A stretch of DNA of 5,026 nucleotides. Origin: an uncultured Clostridia bacterium. GTDB lineage: Bacteria; Bacillota; Clostridia; Christensenellales; CAG-314. The notes beneath the pieces are model-generated. The model had not been told where the DNA came from, did no database searches, and was given only the letters and a program-made list of their open reading frames with translations. The stretch spans positions 1 to 5,026 of the forward strand of contig CAKRAM010000121.1 in assembly GCA_934294965.1 (NCBI GenBank), in the 5' to 3' direction. Below are positions 1 through 4,254 of this stretch, in pieces. A program made the translations under genes and the position numbers. Each line of letters begins with the position of its first letter. Within the stretch, counting starts at the first letter, position 1.

Positions 1-228
1 CCGTTCTGCGTACTGGACGAAATCGAAGCGGCATTGGACGATGCAAACGCCGAAAGAATTGCCAAGTATCTTCGTAAATTCTCGTCGTCGACGCAGTTTA
101 TCGTTATCACCCACAAAAAGCCGACAATGGAAAATGCCGACGTTTTGTATGGCGTAACGATGGAAGAAAAGGGCGTATCGAAAATCGTATCCGTAAAACT
201 TACGGAAGCAATCAAGCAAGCTATGTAG
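1..228 (+). CDS. smc: Chromosome partition protein Smc, C-terminal end (partial, 5' end outside window)
   Basis: This is the last 75 residues of Smc, the ATPase subunit of the Smc-ScpAB condensin that compacts and helps segregate the chromosome. The frame is open from the first base, so the gene begins upstream. The fragment opens in the Walker B strand FCVLDE (fragment residues 2-7, catalytic Glu7), followed by the D-loop LDDAN (12-16), an H-loop/switch histidine in VITHKK (His38), and the typical tail ADVLYGVTM ending in VSKIVSVKL. This is close to the Smc family consensus and distinguishes it from RecN, SbcC and RecF. The stop is TAG at 226-228. Only 13 bp separate it from ftsY, so the two genes are probably co-transcribed, as in many Bacillota (rnc-smc-ftsY order). 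The Walker A motif, coiled coils and hinge lie outside the window. Confidence 0.95.
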   Translation, partial: PFCVLDEIEAALDDANAERIAKYLRKFSSSTQFIVITHKKPTMENADVLYGVTMEEKGVSKIVSVKLTEAIKQAM

Positions 229-232
229 CAGT

Positions 233-236
233 GAGG
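233..236 (+). promoter_or_regulatory. Ribosome binding site of ftsY
   Basis: GAGG (233-236) lies five bases before the ATG at 242, in the short gap after the smc stop codon. It supports the chosen ftsY start. Confidence 0.7.
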
Positions 237-241
237 TAACA

Positions 242-1135
242 ATGGGCTTTTTTCAAAAAATAATCGACGGACTTAAAAAGACAAAACAAAGAATAGGGTT
301 TAAGCTCAACGAGTTGTTCAAACGCGGTATTTTTGACGACGATTTTTACGACGAATTGGAGTTCATCTTGCTCGGTAGCGATATCGGGGAGGAAACAACC
401 GAAAAGATTATCTCGGAACTTCGCGAACGTATGAGAAAGGATTCCGTGTCGGATGCAAAGCGTGCCAATGAATATCTACGTCGAGTTTTGTGCGACATTT
501 TGGGTGACGAAAAACTTGAATGCAACTATCCGTGTGTGATTTTGGTTGCCGGAGTAAACGGTGTGGGTAAAACCACAACGATAGGAAAACTTGCAAATGT
601 TTTCGTTAAAAAGGGTAAATCTGTGGTTATTGCCGCTGCCGATACGTTCAGGGCGGCAGCCGGCGAGCAACTTGAAGTGTGGGCAAATCGTGCAAAAGTG
701 CGTATAATCAAGCACGAAGAAGGTTCGGATCCTGCGGCGGTGGTGTTCGATGCTATTTCCTCGGCAAAGAGCAGAAAAACCGACGTGATTTTGGTGTATA
801 CGGCAGGACGACTTCACAACAAGACGAATTTGATGGAAGAACTTAAAAAGATTGATAGAATAATCACCAGAGAGTTTCCTGAAGCCGATCGAAAAAATCT
901 TATCGTGCTGGACGCAACAACGGGACAAAACGCAATTTCGCAGGTGGATATTTTTAACGAAGCCATCGATATTGACGGAATAGTTTTAACCAAGTTGGAC
1001 GGTACGGCAAAAGGCGGAGTTGTTCTTGCAATCAAGAATGAAATGGATATCCCCGTGTATTTTGTCGGCGTAGGCGAGGGCATAGACGACCTTATGGAGT
1101 TTGACGCGCAAAGCTACGTTGAGGGTATAATTTAG
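242..1135 (+). CDS. ftsY: Signal recognition particle receptor FtsY (SRP GTPase), with D-to-Y change in the G3 motif
   Basis: FtsY is the membrane-associated receptor that docks Ffh/SRP-ribosome complexes and delivers nascent membrane proteins to SecYEG. The 297 residues correspond to a short NG-type FtsY with no acidic A domain. The N-terminus (about 1-20, FFQKIIDGLKKTKQRI) looks like the amphipathic membrane-targeting helix. The N-domain helices run to about 95. Then come G1 GVNGVGKTT (104-112), G2 DTFRAAAGEQL (134-144), G3 at 186-190, the ATTGQN motif (225-230), G4 TKLDG (250-254) and G5 GVGEGIDDL (276-284), closing with FDAQSYVEGI. The absence of a methionine-rich M domain and the LHNKTNLMEEL stretch fit FtsY rather than Ffh. 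The oddity is G3: it reads YTAGR, where the family has DTAGR (Tyr186, codon TAT at 797-799). The gene lies 13 bp after smc and ends at a hairpin terminator. The family call is very sure; normal GTPase activity is not. Confidence 0.97.
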   Translation: MGFFQKIIDGLKKTKQRIGFKLNELFKRGIFDDDFYDELEFILLGSDIGEETTEKIISELRERMRKDSVSDAKRANEYLRRVLCDILGDEKLECNYPCVILVAGVNGVGKTTTIGKLANVFVKKGKSVVIAAADTFRAAAGEQLEVWANRAKVRIIKHEEGSDPAAVVFDAISSAKSRKTDVILVYTAGRLHNKTNLMEELKKIDRIITREFPEADRKNLIVLDATTGQNAISQVDIFNEAIDIDGIVLTKLDGTAKGGVVLAIKNEMDIPVYFVGVGEGIDDLMEFDAQSYVEGII

Positions 1136-1250
1136 TTTGTGATTGCTTGTTCCTCGCATGCAATTTGACAAAACATCCGATTATAAATTACATATTTGTG
1201 CGATGTTCCGTCACAAAATGGCACAGCAAGTCAAAACAACGAAATTGAAG

Positions 1251-1285
1251 ATGCGGTATGAAGTAAGATTTCATACCGCATTTTT
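1251..1285 (+). terminator. Rho-independent terminator of the smc-ftsY unit, between convergent genes
   Basis: There is a perfect 12-bp stem, ATGCGGTATGAA (1251-1262) with TTCATACCGCAT (1270-1281), and a 7-base loop. It runs directly into a T5 tract (1281-1285). It lies 116 bp after the ftsY stop and 23 bp past the stop of the minus-strand membrane-protein gene. The T-run favours plus-strand termination. Minus-strand transcripts meet the same stem, but their tail (CTTCAATTTCGTTGTTTTG) is only moderately U-rich, so use in both directions is possible but less certain. The rest of the 1136-1307 gap shows no gene. Confidence 0.85.
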
Positions 1286-1307
1286 ATGTTTTATAGATTG
1301 AAATTGT

Positions 1308-2021
1308 TTACAAGTTTAGGTTGCGTTCCATTTCTTCTTTTAACGAACGCGTGCAAACGATAAATACTATCACTGCGTTGATTATCGAAGCAAAGAACAC
1401 GACGAAAGGTATAAGAGTGGTTGTCTCAATTTTCCAAATGCCTGCAATCCAATAGGTTATTTGCGGACAAATTGCAAACAGCGTGCAAACAATCATAGTG
1501 GAAAACAATTGCCTGTTTTGATGCCTGCTGAATATTATCAAAAAGTCCAGCGCAACTATCCAGCCAGCGTAAAAGAACGGCAAAACGTATTCCAGTGCAA
1601 TGTTTGGGAAGGACCAATGATTCAATCCCAAGTTCAGAAGTATGCCGAACACGGTTCCGACAGGCACAACTCTTCTGGCGATTCTGGCTATTTTGAAGTG
1701 GTTGTTTATCGGCCCCATAATGCCGAATATTACGGAAAATACGCTGATTGCAACGTAGCAAGACCAGTACAAATTAGGCGTAATTATCACGTTAAGTACC
1801 ACGCACAGCACTGCTAAGACAATTAGTATCCAATTGAATTTGTGCTTAAAAAACGGCACGTAGGAAACGTGTTTCAACGTAGGTGTTTTTACTACATTGT
1901 CCATTTGCTCGTAAATTTTGCAATTGTCGTTATCGTATTTTTCGTCCAGGTACGAGCCGCAAAGCGGACAGTTATCCAGTTCTTTGTGGACGTTGACTTT
2001 GCATTTATTACAGTACTTCAT
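1308..2021 (-). CDS. Zinc-ribbon, six-helix membrane protein (DUF6320-like)
   Basis: A 237-residue protein of unknown function. A zinc ribbon opens it (C4-x2-C7 and C18-x2-C21, MKYCNKC and CPLCG). A polar linker to about 60 follows, then about six hydrophobic segments (roughly 62-81, 86-105, 117-133, 143-164, 172-193, 202-223) and a charged tail SLKEEMERN. This architecture, next to an acyltransferase gene, resembles the family annotated as DUF6320; that assignment is from memory and not searched. The start is the ATG at 2021, preceded by the excellent site GGGAGGA (2028-2034) six bases upstream. A TTG at 2036 would add five residues but would put this site inside the gene. The ATG overlaps the TGA of the upstream acyltransferase gene (ATGA, 2018-2021), which suggests translational coupling and a joint role. 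The segments and ribbon are clear; the function is not known. Confidence 0.85.
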   Translation of the reverse strand: MKYCNKCKVNVHKELDNCPLCGSYLDEKYDNDNCKIYEQMDNVVKTPTLKHVSYVPFFKHKFNWILIVLAVLCVVLNVIITPNLYWSCYVAISVFSVIFGIMGPINNHFKIARIARRVVPVGTVFGILLNLGLNHWSFPNIALEYVLPFFYAGWIVALDFLIIFSRHQNRQLFSTMIVCTLFAICPQITYWIAGIWKIETTTLIPFVVFFASIINAVIVFIVCTRSLKEEMERNLNL

Positions 2022-3517
2022 TCCGCGTCCTCCCAAATATCGCTTTCCATTGCCAAATGTATGCCCAGTTCCGCAAGCGTGCGGAAAAATGTTTTTTCAC
2101 AATCCTTTTCGGCAAACGGATTAATTTGTGAAATTACGCATACGTCGTTGTAAGTTGCTACAGTAAAGTTGACTGTGTTCTTTGCAGGCTTTCCTAACAT
2201 AAAGTCGTAGCGCAAAACGTGTTCGGAAAACTCCTTCGGCGCTTTTACTACGCCCAAGTTGGACAAGGTGGAGCAGTTTACGGTGCCGTCGCCACGTCCG
2301 TTTATTATCATTCCCAAAAACAGTCGCTTTATCGGTAACGGAACGATTTTCAAAAACGGAATTTGTTCGCTGTTGTAGTTAAAACTTACCATGCCCCTAA
2401 AATAGTCGTCGGTCATTTGAGCCGCAACTTGCTGTTTTACGTCGGCAATTACTTCGTCCAAACTGTCTTGTCCGTTGTATTGATAGAAAATGTAGTTGGA
2501 AAAATTGCGAACGGTTTCAACGTTGTACATTTTTCTCAAATTTACGGGGACAAGTATTCTGATGGGATTCTTGTCCGATGTGGCTGTGACTTTTGCAAGT
2601 TTTGCAAGCGAAAGTAACTGCACCGCGCCGATAAATTCGGTTATGGTAGCGCTGTGCTCGTGAGCGACTTTTTGTAATTCGCTTGCGCTGCAAATGCCGC
2701 GTACGCACATATATCTCCCTGCAAGAGGTGTTCCTTTTATCGTTACGCTTTTAACTTTTTTAGGACACGGCGGTGGATTTTTAGGGACTGCCACCATAGC
2801 GAAGTTGTCCCTGATTTCTTCAAGTGAGGGTGTATCCCTATAGTCGCAACAGTTTGTTGTGTCCGAGTCGATCCCCAACAGTTGAAAATATCTGCGCACA
2901 AGAGAGTTTAGAAAAATTATTCCGCCGGTACCGTCGGTTGCGGAATGGAAAAATTCCACAGCAATTTGATTTTCGTAGTAGTTGACGCGGATTTGACTGC
3001 GACGAGAGTCCAATTTCATTGGTCTTCCGGGAAGTTTTGTTTGTTTTTTTACAACAATCGGAACGGATGGCTTGTCGATAAACGGCCAAAACCAACCGTT
3101 CTTTACGCAGCCGCAAATGGTGGGAAAACGTCCGCATATATCGTTTACCGCAAGTAGCAAATTTACCGCATCGACTTTATCGTTAAGTAGTACCGAACGC
3201 CTCACAACGGAAATGCCCTCCTCGCGAGAAATCATGGGGTACATAAGAGCGGCATTATCCAATTTGTACCATTTTTTGTTGTTCTTTTGACGTTCGGCAA
3301 TGGCTTGCAATCTTAGTTGAAGCCGCTCGTCTTCGGTCAATTGTTTTTCTTTTTGCAGTCTTTCCTGTTTTCGTTGCTGCGCTTTTGCAAGTATTTCGGC
3401 AAGTTTCGCGTCTTTCAGCTGTTTGCGCTTTGCCGCCTTTTCTTCGGCGATTTGTCTTTTTTGCTCGGCGCGTTGTTGTTTGTTGGGTTTAACGTTATCG
3501 TTTTGGGTATTTTTCAT
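2018..3517 (-). CDS. CoA-dependent acyltransferase of the alcohol acetyltransferase/condensation-domain type, with basic N-terminal extension
   Basis: A 499-residue protein. After an N-terminal tail (1-82) rich in Lys, Arg, Gln and Glu and probably helical, the enzyme part starts at KKWYKLDNAALMYP (81-94), the usual opening of this family. The active-site motif HSATDG (191-196) fits HxxxDG, with His191 as probable general base and Asp195 structural. VPVNLRKMYNVETVRNFSNY (324-343, partial family motif) and CSTLSNLG (415-422) also match condensation/AATase-like folds. Such enzymes transfer an acyl group from CoA or a carrier to an alcohol or amine; the substrate here is unknown. No signal peptide or membrane span is seen, so it is presumably cytosolic. 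The start is the ATG at 3517, preceded by GGTGGAG; a TTG at 3589 would add 24 residues but lacks a good site. It is the first gene of a two-gene unit with the zinc-ribbon membrane protein. The family is likely; the specific reaction is not determinable. Confidence 0.87.
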   Translation of the reverse strand: MKNTQNDNVKPNKQQRAEQKRQIAEEKAAKRKQLKDAKLAEILAKAQQRKQERLQKEKQLTEDERLQLRLQAIAERQKNNKKWYKLDNAALMYPMISREEGISVVRRSVLLNDKVDAVNLLLAVNDICGRFPTICGCVKNGWFWPFIDKPSVPIVVKKQTKLPGRPMKLDSRRSQIRVNYYENQIAVEFFHSATDGTGGIIFLNSLVRRYFQLLGIDSDTTNCCDYRDTPSLEEIRDNFAMVAVPKNPPPCPKKVKSVTIKGTPLAGRYMCVRGICSASELQKVAHEHSATITEFIGAVQLLSLAKLAKVTATSDKNPIRILVPVNLRKMYNVETVRNFSNYIFYQYNGQDSLDEVIADVKQQVAAQMTDDYFRGMVSFNYNSEQIPFLKIVPLPIKRLFLGMIINGRGDGTVNCSTLSNLGVVKAPKEFSEHVLRYDFMLGKPAKNTVNFTVATYNDVCVISQINPFAEKDCEKTFFRTLAELGIHLAMESDIWEDAE

Positions 3518-3520
3518 TTC

Positions 3521-3527
3521 TCTCCAC
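3521..3527 (-). promoter_or_regulatory. Ribosome binding site deciding the acyltransferase start
   Basis: On the minus strand GGTGGAGAGAA immediately precedes the ATG at 3517, with GGAG centred about seven bases upstream. No comparable site precedes the in-frame TTG at 3589, so the shorter protein is preferred. Confidence 0.7.
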
Positions 3528-3535
3528 CAAATTCT

Positions 3536-3564
3536 ATGCCGATTTGCACAATCGCAATCGGCAT
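3536..3564. repeat. Near-perfect palindrome just upstream of the acyltransferase ribosome binding site
   Basis: ATGCCGATT (3536-3544) and AATCGGCAT (3556-3564) are exact 9-bp inverted arms around an 11-base centre. The 29-bp element ends nine bases before the ribosome binding site of the minus-strand acyltransferase gene. It could be a repressor operator (arm size and spacing are compatible) or a leader hairpin affecting translation. On the plus strand it is followed by TTTTGTTTG, so it also resembles a terminator against plus-strand transcription. The sequence alone does not choose among these. Confidence 0.6.
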
Positions 3565-3590
3565 TTTGTTTGAATAATTTGTAATACAAT

Positions 3591-3693
3591 CAGTTTTTAA
3601 CTGCTTGTTTTCCTTCGGCATTTTGCAGCCATCTAACTTCAAACTCAAATGGCCGATTTATTTGTATTAAACCGGAGCAATAATTTTGAGTTT
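3591..3693 (-). ncRNA. Candidate structured 5' leader of the acyltransferase operon
   Basis: Read on the minus strand, an outer 9-bp stem AAACTCAAA/TTTGAGTTT (3693-3685 with 3649-3641) encloses an inner 8-bp stem CCGGTTTA/TAAATCGG (3675-3668 with 3660-3653) with a 7-base loop. One inner pair is G-U on the minus strand but A-C on the plus strand, hinting that the RNA is minus-strand. Downstream, GGCTGC (3630-3625) can pair with GCAGTT (3604-3599, two G-U pairs). Alternatively CAGTT (3603-3599) can form a tight hairpin with AACTG (3595-3591), excluding the former. It matches no riboswitch I recognise. No promoter could be assigned with confidence. This is inference from hand-folding only. Confidence 0.35.
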
Positions 3694-3878
3694 ATTTCGA
3701 TACGTAACAAATCCGCTTCCATATTATGTAACACAAAATGTTGAAAGTATGCTTGCGGTGTTATTACTTCTGAGTATTTCATATTCGAAGTGTAATCGAT
3801 TTGTTTGCTAATTCAATAATATAGCAAGTTCATCTGAAAGTGTGCGCAGTGCGCCAAGGGTAACTGACGATTTTACAT

Positions 3879-4008
3879 ACTAGTAGGCAAAAATGCTAGT
3901 TTTTGTGCAAACACGTATGCGTTAGGAAGATTTTGCCGACAGGCAAAAGATGTGATTCGTTTAGTATGTATTTTAACACATTTGAAGCAAAAGCGCTATC
4001 TTTTTTGC
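3879..4008 (+). ncRNA. Candidate regulatory RNA: hairpin cluster with interchangeable GCAAAA/TTTTGC segments
   Basis: Three plus-strand hairpins are visible. The first is ACTAGTA (3879-3885) with TGCTAGT (3894-3900), one G-U pair, loop GGCAAAAA, followed by a T5 run to 3904; it is terminator-like but AU-rich. The second is TTTTGCC (3931-3937), loop GACA, GGCAAAA (3942-3948), a perfect match. The third is GCAAAAG (3987-3993) with TTTTTGC (4002-4008), ending four bases before the GGGAGG of the short ORF. The GGCAAAA in the first loop (3886-3892) is identical to the second hairpin's right arm, so TTTTGCC could pair with either. That is a layout expected of an attenuator or switch. No known family was recognised. 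Confidence 0.35.
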
Positions 4009-4023
4009 GTCGGGAGGCCACAA

Positions 4024-4140
4024 ATGGGCAATTTTGTTTGTGTTTCTATGTGCATGGTAATGTTGCTATACCGATTGGATTACTTACCAACTAATTTAGT
4101 CGGCGATATTGTGCGACTGAGTGAAAATCGAACAAATTAA
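4024..4140 (+). CDS. Possible small protein (38 aa), unverified
   Basis: The ATG at 4024 is preceded by the near-ideal ribosome binding site GGGAGG (4012-4017) with a six-base gap. The frame runs to TAA at 4138-4140. The predicted peptide begins MGNFVCVSMCMVMLLY, a hydrophobic, Cys- and Met-rich stretch of about 14 residues, then a polar tail with several charged residues. It could be a tiny membrane protein or a leader peptide. I recognise no family. The hairpin 3987-4008 sits just upstream of its ribosome binding site. Against it: the length could arise by chance, a plus-strand hairpin (TTAGTCG 4096-4102 with CGACTGA 4114-4120) lies inside the frame, and no clear promoter precedes it. It ends 114 bp before lgt but before the lgt promoter, so it is not simply an lgt leader ORF. 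Confidence 0.3.
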   Translation: MGNFVCVSMCMVMLLYRLDYLPTNLVGDIVRLSENRTN

Positions 4141-4163
4141 AACAAAACGCGCGTCGTTGTTTT
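4139..4163 (+). terminator. Weak hairpin after the short ORF, possible terminator
   Basis: AAAACAA (4139-4145) can pair with TTGTTTT (4157-4163) around a GC-rich 11-base centre. The right arm itself supplies the only T-run. It begins at the short ORF's stop and precedes the lgt promoter, a sensible place for a terminator, but the stem is A-T rich and there is no further T tract. Confidence 0.25.
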
Positions 4164-4195
4164 GGTGTATCTTGCTTATTAGTGTAGTCGTTTAT

Positions 4196-4224
4196 TTGAC
4201 ATTATTTGTAAAAGAAAGTATAAT
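4196..4224 (+). promoter_or_regulatory. Perfect consensus housekeeping (sigma-A) promoter of lgt
   Basis: TTGACA (4196-4201), a 17-base spacer, and TATAAT (4219-4224) match both consensus hexamers exactly at the ideal spacing. Transcription would start near 4231, giving a leader of about 24 nt before the lgt GTG. Such a full match suggests strong constitutive expression; no operator is obvious around it. Confidence 0.92.
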
Positions 4225-4242
4225 AATAAACACGAAAATTGT

Positions 4243-4246
4243 GAGG
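4243..4246 (+). promoter_or_regulatory. Ribosome binding site of lgt
   Basis: GAGG (4243-4246) lies eight bases before the GTG at 4255. The nearer ATG at 4248 is in another frame and only one base from the site, so it is not used for Lgt. Confidence 0.6.
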
Positions 4247-4254
4247 AATGTATC

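Larger units (their letters stand above)
3518..4195. other. Long divergent intergenic region without a certain gene
   Basis: This gap separates the leftward acyltransferase operon from the lgt promoter. It holds the 3536-3564 palindrome, an 11-bp direct repeat TCGGCATTTTG (3558-3568 and 3615-3625), the candidate minus-strand leader (3591-3693), a TTGCTA/TAGCAA inverted repeat (3805-3810, 3822-3827), the plus-strand hairpin cluster (3879-4008) and a short ORF (4024-4140). I found no tRNA, rRNA, CRISPR array, transposase remnant or recognisable riboswitch. No credible coding frame longer than the short ORF is visible. About 700 bp is long for a bacterial gap, which suggests regulatory or RNA content. 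Confidence 0.6.

Noticed and set aside
476..928. Minus-strand 150-codon open frame across ftsY
   Set aside because: It lies antisense to conserved GTPase motifs, and its translation shows no family resemblance.
1165..1187. TTGACA (1165-1170) and TATAAA (1182-1187) as a promoter for a small RNA ending at the 1251-1285 terminator
   Set aside because: The spacer is only 11 bases, and no good -10 element lies 16-18 bases downstream.
1195..1217. TTTGTG/CACAAA inverted repeat in the ftsY 3' region
   Set aside because: Only six A-T rich pairs with a long loop and no T-run; within chance expectation.
1461..1817. Plus-strand 118-codon open frame
   Set aside because: It lies opposite the zinc-ribbon membrane-protein gene, with no ribosome binding site or recognisable protein; a shadow frame.
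2022..2036. TTG at 2036 as start of the zinc-ribbon protein
   Set aside because: It would place the strong GGGAGGA site inside the gene; the ATG at 2021 is correctly spaced and starts right before the zinc ribbon.
3518..3589. TTG at 3589 as start of the acyltransferase
   Set aside because: It has no good ribosome binding site; the added 24 residues span the 3536-3564 palindrome and the GGTGGAG site for the ATG at 3517.
3805..3827. TTGCTA/TAGCAA inverted repeat as an operator or terminator
   Set aside because: Six pairs, an 11-base loop and no T-run; too weak to call on its own.
3842..3855. GTGCGCAGTGCGCC as the 5' end of a group II intron
   Set aside because: The GTGCG start is suggestive, but no domain V hairpin or reverse transcriptase follows in the remaining sequence before lgt.
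3903..4094. 63-codon plus-strand frame
   Set aside because: Non-ATG start, no ribosome binding site and no family resemblance; it overlaps the better-supported ORF at 4024.
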